Source: Archegozetes longisetosus (lineage: Eukaryota > Arthropoda > Arachnida > Sarcoptiformes > Trhypochthoniidae). Taken from it: a stretch of DNA of 64,000 nt. The notes under the pieces are model-generated. The model ran no database searches, was not told the origin of the DNA, and saw only the letters and a program-made list of their open reading frames with translations. The position numbers were made by a program, and so were the translations under genes. Positions 44,502 through 56,356 of this stretch are shown here, in pieces. Numbering within the stretch: the stretch's first letter is position 1; the number at the start of each line of letters is the position of its first letter. Location of the stretch: contig JAEMBT020000009.1 in the NCBI GenBank assembly GCA_018873245.2, positions 3,956,242-4,020,241 on the forward strand, written 5' to 3'.

Positions 44502-45115
44502 TAGGGGTGCCAAAAATATGCTTTTATTTTTCAGAAATGTGTATGCAAATATGCCTTTAAAACTTGCAAAATAGGCACTTAAATATGCATTAGAAAGAAC
44601 ACAAAAGGATAATCTGATACAAAATATATCCAATTAATAAGATTAGAAATTATTCTTGTTGCATTTAGCTACAACGTACATCTTTAAGTTTTCACTTGTG
44701 AATCTTAGTCTATTTGTTCTTAATATATTTTTGTGCCCACTGAAGATTCTCTCAACATTACATTGAGTTACTGTTGCACACTTAAGATACCCAGTATCAT
44801 CAGCTTATAAGTTATTATTCAATAGAGATGAAGATGTGAATCCCAATCCCGCCTTTTATGGGAATAGAAACAAAAATTTTGAGAATTCTCCATTATTCAA
44901 CTTTTCCAGTGATGAATTCTTTCCGTTTAACAACTCAGAGATTATTTTAAGTGTTTTATATCCAAAGGTTTTGCCGAACGCTTCACAGTATTTTTGATAA
45001 ACTGATCAAATTATTTAAAATATTTCATTTCATGCATTTATGTTTTTATCTCCCATAAATCCTTAAATATTCCTTTTTATGCAAATATGCATTTTACATA
45101 TTTATGTCACCCCTA
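44502..45115. mobile_element. 614-bp hAT element with transposase remnant
   Basis: The left terminus TAGGGGTGCCAAAAATATG and the right terminus (reverse-complemented) TAGGGGTGACATAAATATG are flanked by GTGATAAA at 44494-44501 and 45116-45123, a perfect 8-bp duplication. AAATATGC words recur inside both ends. It includes the C-terminal coding remnant at 44785-44650. It is a deletion derivative of a fuller hAT transposon. Confidence 0.92.
44650..44785 (-). pseudogene. hAT transposase dimerisation-domain remnant
   Basis: The minus-strand frame reads TQCNVERIFSGHKNIL and then R-T-N-R-L-R-F-T-S-E-N-L-K, matching the hAT C-terminal pattern (C-x-VER-x-FS…R-x-R-x-x-x-E-N-L). It is distinct from the fragments at 4411 and at 50.4 kb, so at least three hAT lineages are present. 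No catalytic part is seen. Confidence 0.8.
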
Positions 45116-45328
45116 GTGATAAATGTAATAAATGTTTCTAAATATTATTTTGAAATCATTCAATAAAAAGGAGGTTTAACTGAATTATATTACTTTATCG
45201 GATTGTGCGCTTTACCGTTCTCTTTCATACAATATTTTTAATATTAAAGAAGAAAATTATTTTCAATGTCTTCATATGATTTAAGTTTTGAAAGGATTAT
45301 AAAATGAGAGTACAATCACAATACATGA

Positions 45329-45752
45329 TAGGGTGACCAAGCGTCTAGATTTGAGCTGGACAATCCAGATTTCGGGTTAATTAGTCCAGAGTGAACCCCA
45401 ATCTTGACTCATTTTGCCCAGATTTAAGCTGAATAAATATAAAGCATTTATGATAGAAATGTCTATGATTGTTAATTCAGCGTATATTCAATCTAAGTTA
45501 ACGTATTTTAATCTATTGAAATTGTTCGTCTTGACTTCTTGTTCAGAACTTTACAATCACGTCAAAGATAACTTAAGCTACTCAATGTTGCAAAATCACA
45601 AAAGATGTATAAATAATTCGCAGTTGAGATCTTGTAGCTTTATATATTCATTGTGTACTGTAAATAAATTTTAAGACTTTAGGAAAATCTTAAAGAGGGA
45701 ACCCTTTGATATTTTTGTCCAGATTTGAGCTCTATAACACTTGGTAGCCTTA
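45329..45752. mobile_element. 424-bp hAT-like MITE
   Basis: The left terminus TAGGGTGACCAAGCGT and the right terminus (reverse-complemented) TAAGGCTACCAAGTGT are imperfect inverted repeats. Both sides continue with TCCAGATTTGAGCT-type words. Flanking octamers differ (ATACATGA and GTTTTCAC), so no duplication remains. The plus-strand frame at 45414-45674 inside it has no recognisable motif. Confidence 0.6.
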
Positions 45753-45857
45753 GTTTTCACCGAAAAACTACTTCTCTACTAATGACAGACTATTCTTTAA
45801 CTTTTTAATATAACCTAAAAATTGGAGCATTAAATATCTTTTATGGTTCGATGTCTT

Positions 45858-47209
45858 CTACATTAAGGAATTGGTTTTCGATGTTTCAATTAATTTTAAA
45901 AGAAGAATGACTGTAAGTGCCACGATCTATCAAATCAAAAACGATTAAAAAATTAATGTTATTAATCTCAATAGAGATTCATACTTACTTCATATCCATG
46001 AAAATAATTAATAATGAAAATTTTCCAACAATAAAATCCAACTCTTTTCTGGCTAATCATTTCAATGAATGACATTAACTAAATTTAAAACAGATTCAAT
46101 AAAAATCTAATTTTAACTAAGTAAGTTTTGATTTAAACCTTCAATCGTTTAGATATATTCAAATGCGTATGACTGAACGATAGGTAACAAGAACTCAATA
46201 ACTTGAACGATTGATTAGCTTCATAGTGAACTGAAGACGCAGTCTTTATGACCAACATTAGGAACCAAATAAATATAAGATTGACATAGAATATAAGAAA
46301 TCTTAAAAGAAAATCCATTTTTCCAAACAAAGACTGGTAAGTGAGTACATTAATTATTGACGCAAGTGATGCCCAAATACAGAATAGAAATTTTGACCAA
46401 TAGTTATTATTATAGTCGTTGATTTCTTTGTGTATTAAGATCAATGATTTAATCAAATTAATTGAATTCAAACGTGACTTTCTTGAAGTTTTGAGTGAAT
46501 TTCTCATTATTTCATTGACTCTGAATATCTTACATTTGAGATAATAGCAAATTATATAGAAATAGACTACTTGTGAGACAATAATACTGTAGATATGATA
46601 ACAAGTGATGCCCCATATAACGCTGTGAGGAATAACAAATATTAGAAATTGTTTAATCGATTCGTTTTGAATAAATGATAAAAACGCTAAAAGGAAAGCG
46701 GTCCAGAATAGCAGATTAGGTATCTGTTCACAGATGAAGAATAGTATTTTCGCAATTTTAATCAACTTAAAAGTATCTTCTTTATTTGTTAGACCAATAC
46801 TTTTAGGTGAAACTAAACCCGAAAGCATCAAAAATGGTTTGAGATAAGACGGTTTTATATCATTCTTATAATTGCAATAATGAAGAATTTGGGACATAAT
46901 TGATATTAATGTTATAAGAGAAGTACCGATATCGAATTGTATTCTAGCGTTGAAAAAATATCCAAACACACCAATATATACATAAAGATCTGGATTTTCT
47001 TCAGAAGAAAATAGTGAAATAATACAGCGTATTACTAGTTGTAATTGAATAATGAATACAAACTTTGGATTTCGGAACTTTTTCCTTTTGACAAATTCAT
47101 TTGGAAATAAAGATAAACCGATTTTATATAAGTGAGAATAAAGTGAATCGAGTACTAGTTTTGGTGCTAAAACTTGATTAGGATCGAATACACTGTTTTC
47201 GGACTCCAT
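45858..47209 (-). CDS. Gustatory-receptor-like chemoreceptor, 3 exons, intact
   Basis: Seven-transmembrane chemoreceptor of gustatory receptor type; ligand unknown. Exons are 47209-46139 (357 codons), 46078-45989 (90 nt) and 45926-45858 (69 nt), giving about 409 residues; introns are 60 and 62 bp with GT/AG borders. It starts MESENSVFDPNQVLAPK. Family blocks are SLFPNEFVKRKKFRNPKF, YNNNYWSKFLFCIWASL and TASSVHYEANQSFKLLSS. Exon 2 reads LMSFIEMISQKRVGFYCWK, exon 3 IVALTVILLLKLIETSKTN. No stop or frameshift is seen. It is most like the intact gene at 7317-8675 (both use the longer third exon beginning IVALT). Expected in the sensory-neuron membrane, with N-terminus inside if it follows arthropod GR topology. 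Confidence 0.86.
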
Positions 47210-47962
47210 TCATAATTTAGATATGTATTTGAATAATATTAGACCGTGGAGTGAATTACACTTAGTTTTATAATATGAATTTTATGACGTCTTTATAAAC
47301 TTTTATAACTTAAAAAAATTCGAGACTTATAAATGAGAATATTTCAAAATTTGTTTTGAATTGAAAAGTTCCTTTATGTTCAAACTTTTGATCGTTAAAA
47401 TGTATAATTTAAAAGTTCATCTATTTATTCATAGAGCCTATTCAATACATAAGACAGAATACGAGACAAAAGACATTAAGTAAAAGATAAAGGTATTTCA
47501 CACTGACTATTAATATATCTTTCTGAAATAAATTGTAATATTTATTATAATATAATAATATAATATATACTATAATATAATATTCTGGAATAAATATATT
47601 CAAATATTAAATATCTGCTTTGTTCGTGAGATAAATACTTATCCATGAAACTAAATCACAAGTCATACGAAATATTTTTAGGTTTTTGTTTATTCTTTGA
47701 GTCTTAATAATGAAGTTATTATGAACAAAGAGCCCTAAAAGAGACAGAAATTAAAGCATTTACTATCTTCCATAAACTTTTAAAAATTTTATACATCAAA
47801 AGAGGTTCGGTCTTATTGAATACCTCAAAGAGAAAACTTATTACTCATTACGTTTATGAGAATAGAGGCTCTCACCTGATGATATCTTATGTTTTTAGTG
47901 ATAAAACCTGACAATAATTTTGATAGTAAATGAACTTACGACTGGCATCGATTACTCACTAC
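47210..47962. other. Upstream region of the intact GR; AT low-complexity tract
   Basis: No gene. An imperfect TAATATA tract occurs at about 47535-47583. A promoter cannot be identified. Confidence 0.45.
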
Positions 47963-48312
47963 TAGAGATGAAAATTTTAGTCTGTTTAGTCTTAGTCTTA
48001 GTCTTAGTCTGAGGCTAAGGCTAAGCATTTCTTTAGTCAGTCTTCAGACTAAGACTAAAGACTAAACCTTAGTTTAGTCCTACTAGTCCTTAGTCTCTAT
48101 AATAAAATTCCAACAATATGAATAAGCATTTCATTGTACAAAAGTTGTTTGGACCCATGCATACAACAGAGCAAAATAGTTTGGTATTTCAAAATATTGC
48201 ATCTCAATGATGAAATGCAATGTTTATAAAGGCAATATATTTTAAACGCACTTTATTTTTTGATTGTTTTCATTTAAATTTTGATAAAATTAGTGTATTT
48301 TAATAACTTAAG

Positions 48313-50557
48313 ATGAGTGAGTTAACAGAAATAGAAATTAGTGATGAAGAAGATACTGGAGAAGGCAGCAGTCAATCGACTCAATCATCACAAGAATGGA
48401 AAAAAATGGAATTATTTTGATAAATTTGATGAAAAAACTGTTAAATGTAAGTTTTGTTCTAAAAAATTAAGCGCAAAATCAAGCAGTTTCGCATTAAAAT
48501 ATCATTCCAATACTCACAAAGCTGCTCAAAGTTCAAAAATAACTGAATTTAAAAAAAAAAGTGAAAGAAGTAAAAGTTTTGAAGATTTATTAATTGAATT
48601 CATTATTGAGGGAAAGCATCCCTTTGCTATTGTGAATGAACGCAAATTTCAGGCACTTCTTAAAAGTCTTAATCCAAGTATTATTATACCTTCTCGTCCT
48701 ACAATTCAGAGTCGATGCTTTAGTAAATTGGAAGTACTCAAGCCAAAAGTCAAAGAGCTTATTATTAATGCTCAATCAAAAATTTCAATAACAACCGATA
48801 TTTGGACTTCAGATTACAAACGTACTCCTTTTGCAGCTTTAACCGCTCATTTTTTCGACAAAGAATTCAAATTGCGCCACATTTTATTAGATTTTTGTTA
48901 TATCCCATATCACCATAGTGGCACTAATATTAACTCTTCGTCACAACTGTGGGGTAAAATGTTCCCAAGTTAGACTTTAAAAATCTCGTAAAAATCAACA
49001 AAACGTCGTTGCTTCTTGAGAATTTAGGTATTCCTCAGTCATATATCTGGCTTTGAATGACAAAAAAGCCGATTAATTTAGACTTATAACTTTATTTTAA
49101 AAAAATTTTTTCTTGCAACATGTTTGGCTGAGAACAGGAATTTCCCCTAACATCGTAGTGCTTTGTGTTTACTATATGTGTCGCAGTGCTGTAATGTCGC
49201 TACTAGCAAATGAACCACTGATAACGCTATAGCAGATAATAACTAAAAATTAACTAATTAGTAAATTTAAACTTCGAAAATAAGGGCTAACCTTGATTCT
49301 CAAAGCATTCAGACTAACCTAGAACAGATATGAAGGGTGGAAAACGTGGGGTAACATTTTACCCCACAGTTAATTTTACGTTTTCGGAAGTTAAGTTGTG
49401 ACGAAGGGTTAAGGATAAAATTAAAGAAGGAATTTCTGAATTCGAAATCTCAGAAAGGATTATATCAATAACTACAGATAATGCAAGTGCTAATATTTCG
49501 GGCATGAGAGAGTTACAAGATGAACTAATGGAAAAAAAATTCCCTTTTAAGCGGAGTCCATCAACGATGCTTTGCTCACATTCTGAATCTTGGGGTACAT
49601 AAGGGAATAAAAGTCGTGAAGGAGGTCGAAAAAGTGCGCGAATTGGTCGGATTTTTTAATACGTCTCCAAAACAATTACAAGTATTGGAAGAAAAGGCAA
49701 AGAGTATCGATGCTGATTATTTATCCCCTAAAGTCGATGTAGTTACTCGATGGAATTCAACATATGAAATGATAGACAGAGTGTTTAAATTGAAGACAAT
49801 TCTTTCTCTACTCTTTATTCAAAATGAAGATTATAAAAAAAAGAAATTTCCTGAGAATTCATGGGAAACTTTGGAAGATCTCAGAGATTTATTGAAACCT
49901 TTCTCTGATGCAACAAAACTCATATCAGCATCAGAATATCCGAGCTTATGCATTACATTACCTCTTTATGATAATCTTATTGCACATTTAAATAATTTCA
50001 AGTCCAATAATTTGAATCTAAAAAAATGTGCCGAAGAAATTAAAGCGAAACATTTAATCTATGAATAAAATATTAAAAGTGAACTGGCCATATTTTCTGC
50101 AATGGTTGATCCGCGATTGAAGTTTGAATTTTTTGAGGATTATGATAATGCAAGTTCGCTTAAAGAAAAGTTTTTCAACTTTTACGAACAAAATTATAAG
50201 TCGCAAATGCCAATACAATCGGGTAATGATAATGAAGATTCCGTCACCTTTAAAGAATCATTATACAAGAAAAGAAAATTAAATTCTTCACGAGATGAAA
50301 CCAAAAAATTTTTTGAATCAACAACAGAGGATTTCAAAATTGAGCCTGAAAAATGGTGGCTAATAAATCGGGAATCGTTCCCGATCCTTTCAAAAATGGC
50401 CTTTGATTTACTGGCAATTCCCGCCACCAGTGTTCCGAGTGAGGAAGTATTTTCAAAGGCCGGAGATTTAATAACAAAAAGACGAAATCGTTTAAATAAG
50501 AAAACTATAAGAATATTAATGCTCTTAGAGTCATGGTTAAAGATTTTAAATGATTAA
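48313..50557 (+). pseudogene. hAT transposase, broken by two frameshifts, a MITE and a stop
   Basis: The gene probably starts at the ATG at 48313 (MSELTEIEISDEEDTGEGSS). A slip in the A-run at 48400-48406 then moves to the frame holding a BED-type zinc finger (C-x2-C at K-C-K-F-C-S-K-K, then H-x4-H). The frame is interrupted at 48930 by a MITE and resumes at 49413 with IISITTDNASANISGMRELQ, which holds a catalytic aspartate. A second slip lies in the A-run at 49532-49539; next comes GVHQRCFAHILNLGVHKGIK, the conserved C-x2-H-like block. An in-frame TAA is at 50066-50068. The C-terminal dimerisation domain reads IPATSVPSEEVFSKAGDLIT then K-R-R-N-R-L. In function it would excise and insert the element with 8-bp duplications. 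Length is about 590 codons without the MITE, normal for hAT. Confidence 0.9.
48934..49408. mobile_element. 475-bp TTAA-type (piggyBac-like) MITE inside the hAT transposase
   Basis: TTAA lies at both borders (48930-48933 and 49409-49412). The ends CTCTTCGTCACAACT and CCCTTCGTCACAACT (right, reverse-complemented) are inverted, with a second inverted block GTGGGGTAAAATGTT / AACATTTTACCCCAC just inside. Removing the unit with one TTAA restores the transposase frame exactly. TTAA duplication is the signature of piggyBac-type insertion. It is non-coding. Confidence 0.93.
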
Positions 50558-51015
50558 TATGAATCTCATCGTAGTATTTTAATTTCATTAAACTCAATCA
50601 AAAGTGGATAATTACTTATATACCTTCTAATGTTAATTTTTTAAAAATACCTAATAAATATATACATATCTAAGCGTTAGTCAAAGAGTAGCTTTTTGGA
50701 GAGCTTTCAAAATTTAAAAGGTTTATTAAGTCTAAGAAAAACTTAAATCTTTAGAACGGAAATTTAATTATAAAGAACTTGATCAAAACGCTTATAATTA
50801 AACTCTTATAAAACTCATTAATATGTATATATGTATATACAATTTATATTGAATGCAGACTAAGAGACTAAACTAAGACTAAGGGTTTTAGTCTGAGGCT
50901 AAGACTAAAGACTAAAAGATTGAGGCGGACTAAGACTACAGACTAAGCTATACTTTAGTCTTACAGACTAAAGACTAAGGTATAGTCTTAGTCTTAGTCT
51001 CAATTTTCATCTCTA

Positions 51016-52979
51016 AATAAGACTATTCAAACCATAGTTAAAGCTTTTTATTTTTTGATATTTTAATCACAGGTAAAATCAATTACTTATATACTGAAAA
51101 TTTGATTTATCAAAGTCAACTTTTATTTACCTAATGTCAGTTTACAAAAAATAGGTCTAGAAATGGGAATGACATTGTCTGCAACATTAGCTCAAAATGC
51201 CTTTCATCGAGAAGATCATTTACAATACTACACATGTTTTTATCTCAAACATTATGATAAGGTCAACTTTTCCCTTAATTTATTTTAAACTTATTCATAA
51301 TCTGTATTTGACCGATACGTAATATTAAAGAAAACTTGTACTCAAAATTTAAGTTTGGTTTTATTTTGAGCGAATCGTACAATACTTAGAACTGGTGAAA
51401 TGTTCGTGATATTTCTGAACTTTTATTATTACTATCAAATTAAGCATATGACCAAAGTACAAATGCAGTCAGATTGAATACGCATTGAACCATAAAGATA
51501 AGCACAAGTTCTATTAACTAAATTATGGAAATCATATCTCACATTTGACTTATCTGTATAAAAGGATAATTTAATCCTAAACAAATAAATTAATGAAGGT
51601 TTAATAACAATATTATTTAATAAGGGTTCTGTTGAATCAGAATTTTTGTAAATATTTGATTAAAAGATTCTATAAAAGAAACAATTTTCATTTAAGTGAA
51701 AGTTTAAATTCTAAGCACAGGACCTTATTTAGCGTAAAATAATCGATGTATCTGTCATTTCCATAAGTTGGATAACACTTGGGTTCATTTATGGCGATGC
51801 TAAAGAAATAATACTTGCGATCGTTTTTACCATGTGATCGATTATTTTTATAGTTCTATCAATGAATATAATATAAATATGCTTGAGGGAGCCCTTCTTA
51901 AACACGAATAAATATTACATTCAAAAATACTGATCACATAATAAAAACCGCAGGCATTATTTCTTTGGCAGCGCCTCATTTATAAATTATTTTCGGAACT
52001 AAATGAAGCGCTAAAATGTTCTTTTGATAGTTATTTAATGATCGATTTTCATGTTTAAATACAATTTTTTGAATAATTCTATTTTACGAATAGCTTTAAG
52101 GTCAATAAATTTCCAATAATCTTCAGAAAATAAATTAGTTTTAAGTTAAGTGCAGAAATTTTTTCTTATATAGTGCTTAACTTCATGAACTTTAATTATT
52201 CTGACTATAAATGGTGTTTTTTAAAAGTTTACTTAAATGATAATATATTAAAAGTCGTTTCTTGCGAAATTTAATCACTTTTTAGTTCTTCAAAATGAAG
52301 TTCTCATTCATTATTCTATTTATAAATAGAAAAAGGTTTTAGTCAAAACATACTAGTATAAGTAATTGCACTACGTGTTTATTATATTTTTAGTGTCATT
52401 CATAAATATTTCCATTAATAATTGAATGAAGCTTCTTATGACAATAAATATATAGAAGTTACAACACGTAGTTAATAAAGCTCTGTATCTGTTAATTTGA
52501 ATTTGGTTATGCTCAAGCTTTGTGATAGATTTGAATAACATTAAATTTTGCTCCAAATTATACAAATTTCGTTATTTCAAGTATTTTACATCTGATTTCT
52601 CAAAACTTCAACTTAAATGAAGGGAAACTTAGAAAATAATTAGGGATAGAGTAAAAAATTTTCTCAAATTTAGTCTGATATCATTATAAGTTTAAGTAAA
52701 TAAATTATTGATGGACTATAGTTCCCCTAAGCCCAACCGCTTGCTACAAAGTTAACCCAAATTAACAAACAATCATTTTATGGTGAATTTCCACATCAAA
52801 ATTTTTTACTAATTAGCAATTAAATTAATCTATAAATAGAACTATCTAAAATACTGATATTAATCTCATATATAACACTACCTATCTATTGAATTGTTTC
52901 TAATTAAATTAAGCATAAAATGTAATGAAAAGTCAAATTGTTACAATAATATAAGTTTTTGTTTGAGAAGATCTCAAAT
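51016..52979. other. 2-kb gene-free stretch
   Basis: A+T-rich; no ORF or repeat I can support. The minus-strand frame at 52371-52565 has no recognisable content. Confidence 0.4.
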
Positions 52980-53960
52980 AACAAACTCGAAATAAATTAA
53001 TTTAACTTGAAAAATATTCCTTAAGTGATAGATCACATGCGTCATATAAATGCAGTACATGAGTATTGGAATAACATCGAATAAAGTTATATTTACTGAA
53101 GCTCAGCATCAGTTCTATTTATGTAAGAATAAGAGCAATTAAGAGCAAATTCTTGTGATAACGGCTTTTAAGGTTTTAAAACACTGCTTCTAAACTCGAT
53201 TCTGAGATGAGATATGTATTGGAATAAAAATAATTTTTTAAAAACATTTTCTTATCTTAAGTTTCATTTCGATCGATATTAATAGTTCACGAATTAATGA
53301 TGTTTTATATAATTTTTTTCTAAGCATTGACTAAGCAAACACTTGAGGCTAGAATGACCACGTCATAACTACTATACGGGAGGACTTAAGCAATCAATAA
53401 GGAGGACAGAGGAGGACATTTTTATTTTTTATTCACATATTATTTAGTTTAACACAATTTGTGTCTAAATGAATACTTCTTATATTCTTTTGCTCCTCTT
53501 CTGAGACATTGTGATTCACAATTAAAAAGAGGAATTGTTTTGATTAAAATTTTTATAACTACGTCACATATATTTGATAAGTCGAACGTATGATTACACT
53601 ATACTTATGTATAAGCCTCCTAATTGTGCCCTTTATAATGTATATATATGCGAAATTACACTATCTTTGACTACGAAAAGGGCATAACTTGACTTTTGCA
53701 TACAAAACATAAGAAATGGTTACAGTCTCAGAAAATTTTAATGCTTTTTGTAGAGGAGGACATTGTATTGCCCTCCTCTGACCCTCGGGAGGATAGAGGA
53801 CAAAATTTGTCAAAAGAGGACTGTCCTCCCTAAAGAAGGACATGTGGTCACCCTACTTGAGGCACTCGCCGATCTGTTTTTATTTTATTAGAGTAAGTCA
53901 CTATAACTTCAATTGATATCTTCAAACAATTATCACTAAATCATAAGGACTTTCAAATAA
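52980..53960. repeat. Duplicated segment, copy 2 (partner at 9180-9760)
   Basis: Homologous in order and orientation to 9180-9760; the extra 506 bp plus one target octamer is the MITE at 53350-53855. Homology resumes on its far side (ACTTCAATTGATATCTTCAA). There is no shared ORF. The content of the segment is unidentified. Confidence 0.7.
53350..53855. mobile_element. 506-bp hAT-type MITE
   Basis: Termini TAGAATGACCACGT and TAGGGTGACCACAT (right, reverse-complemented) have CTTGAGGC on both flanks (53342-53349 and 53856-53863), a perfect 8-bp duplication. GGAGGAC/GTCCTCC words recur inside both ends. It is non-coding; the reverse frame at 53661-53843 merely reads through the terminal repeats. 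The duplication anchors the TGACCAC-ended group to hAT. Confidence 0.94.
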
Positions 53961-54915
53961 TGTTAAAAGTTCTCGTCAAGACGAACAGGTGTTTTAGTTG
54001 AAGAAATTGCCTATCTAAATGTAGATGGTAGTTGCATCCGTATTAACTCCAAAGAAAACTAAATAGGCTAATATCTCAAGTGAAAAACAGTGCCTAAAAT
54101 TGCGTTGTCTTAAAAACAGTTATCATGTGGAGTATTAATACTTAGTATTGCTTTCCAATGAATGCAAGGCTCACGACTTTTAAATGTCTCGACATTTAAG
54201 TATGTATGCACATACTTCGCTTATAATTGAATTAAAATGTTTTCTTAAAAATGTTCTTGAAGCGAAATTTCTTTTCGTAGTTGATAATGCTTTGAAATAT
54301 ATATTAAAATTTGCTTTTAACAGTATGTAGTTTTAAATTTTATTTTTGAATTTTAAATTAGAATATTGGTTATCATTGAAACTCATATTGTGATAAATTT
54401 ATTCATAATAAATACTATAATAGTGATCAAAACTGATTAATAAACTTAAAGTCCAGACCTATACACTTAGAACTTTAGCCACTTTCATAAACCTATTATT
54501 CAAGTTCTTTTGAAACGAAAATTCTTGTAACATTTAAGTTGCATTTGTGCGCAGTTTTGCTATTGCTAGAATAATTTATAAAAATATACAACTTTATTCT
54601 CACAAATCTAGCGAATGCCTAAAATTGCACTAATATTCTTACGATTATTTTTTTTGTAAAAAATTTCGTTTGAACCATATCTCCAATCAAGGTAGACGCG
54701 GTAATTTATGTTTCTAGGGTCTTAAATCGAATCGAGAGGTCCCGAGTTACGATGAAAACCAGTTTTAAAGATATATCGTATAAAACGAAATAACTTAAGC
54801 TAACTAAAGCAAAACAAAACTATCTAACTTAGAATAGTTGAATCCAACAACAAAAGTAAACCATAAGAAACTTTACTCAAATCAAATCAAACCAAACCTA
54901 ACCTAACCAAAGCTA
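53961..54915. other. Spacer; no recognised gene
   Basis: Nothing supported. A run of AAATCAAACCAAACCTAACC-like words precedes the next element (about 54870-54908). Confidence 0.4.
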
Positions 54916-55491
54916 TAGGGTGACAATTCGTATCCTAACGATTTTAAAGCTGCATAACTTTTTTATTAGTTAAGATTTTCAGCTAAAAAGTACATCAAAT
55001 TAAGGAAAAACAATTATATTTTTTCTGACGTCATACAAATAAATTCGATTTCAATGCATTTGATTCTATCAAATGGTTTGATTTTTGAAATCAATAAAAA
55101 TGGTTTACTCTAATAGTGAACTCTACCAATTCATTGGCACTGGTGGTTCATATCCCTGGCCAGTCCGTCCTCCAGACACTACTAATTGTGACTATTTTTT
55201 GTTGAGATCTCAAAAACGGTTTATACAATTGAGATCAGAGATATTGAATACTTAAAACAATACATTGGAAGAGAAATGGACCAAATCAATAATAATAGAG
55301 AGTAATTGTTACTTGTCTACCAGTCTTTACAGTCCAGAATTGTAAACTGTATTAAAAATGAGGGTCAATTTCTTTATTATTAAAAAAAATATAATTCTTC
55401 GCTTTAATTTGATTTACATTTTAGTAAAATATCTTTAATAATAAAAAATTTATGCTCCTTTAAAATCGTTGGGATACAAATTGTCACCCTA
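54916..55491 (+). mobile_element. Deleted Tc1/mariner element (576 bp)
   Basis: Termini TAGGGTGACAATTCGTATCC and (right, reverse-complemented) TAGGGTGACAATTTGTATCC continue with AACGATTTTAAAG, giving inverted repeats of about 34 bp with TA outside each end. The interior holds a C-terminal transposase trace at about 55117-55280 that reads YQFIGTGGSYPWPVRPPDTT followed by N-C-D-Y-F-L-L, matching the segment with the third catalytic acid of mariner-type enzymes. The rest of the gene is missing. Confidence 0.85.
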
Positions 55492-55493
55492 TA

Positions 55494-56356
55494 TTTCTCG
55501 TCAAACTATTATTTTATTCTTCCTTATTTCAAAACTAACCAAACTATAGCTTTGAAATAAAGTAGAATAAAATAATTTACATTACTGATAATGCTAATAC
55601 CTATCTTATCTTTTATTACTTTATATGATGTTTTACAACAAACGCAATTTTCAGACATGAGATTACTTTTATATAAATAGCTTTACATGATTTTTATTGT
55701 AAGTTTGCAAAAGATTAGACTTTGACAACAATTGCATTTAGATAGTAATTTCGATCAAAATAGGTCTAAATCAGTACTCGAACCAGATAATTAATGATTG
55801 AATTGAAAGTAAATTTCTCTTTAAAAACATAAAATCTTTGAGAACAGATCTCGGATTCATGTGAAAAGAATTAAAACTAATTCGAAGATGATGTTATTTC
55901 TAATCAAATTTTCAAATATTAAGCTATATTTAGAGGTTTTATTATTTAAGTCCTACAATTAATTATATAACACCATAAAATCTTTTTCTAACCAAAGAAC
56001 TTTGAACAAAGAATCTTATCAAACATGACATGAGATAACAAAAAATATAATAAACATTTTCTAATTACAAAAAGCTGTGGACTCAAAAAGAAAAGTAACG
56101 AAACTTTAAATGTGTGAACGATTACTATTGAAGAAACAATACAATGTTGATCAAATTTTAATTGTTCTGAACTACTATAATATTCAGTGGGCTCAGGTTT
56201 CATTGCGTTCATTCTAGGACAGTCAAAAAATCAATAGGAAACTAAAGATTAATTTTTTAGATTTTTAATTTTTCTCATAAAGCAAGTGGTACTAAACAAG
56301 ACATTTTTGAATGGTTACTCAAAACTGAAAGGTCTGGTCTCTTCGGTTGTACTTTA
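55494..56356. other. Spacer; no recognised gene
   Basis: A+T-rich. The reverse frame 55988-56212 has no recognisable motif. Confidence 0.4.

Larger units (their letters stand above)
47963..51015 (+). mobile_element. Near-complete hAT transposon (3.05 kb) with TTAGTC-rich ends
   Basis: Termini TAGAGATGAAAATTTTAGTC (left) and TAGAGATGAAAATTGAGACT (right, reverse-complemented) enclose a transposase pseudogene. About 120 bp inside each end is filled with TTAGTC/GACTAA hexamers in both orientations, plausible transposase-binding arrays. Flanking octamers (CTCACTAC and AATAAGAC) differ, so no target duplication is visible. A 475-bp TTAA-type MITE sits inside the coding region. A shorter relative is at 62797-63950. 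Confidence 0.9.

Noticed and set aside
44448..44633. Minus-strand ORF at the left end of the 44.5-kb hAT element
   Set aside because: It crosses the element terminus and target duplication, so it cannot be an old host gene.
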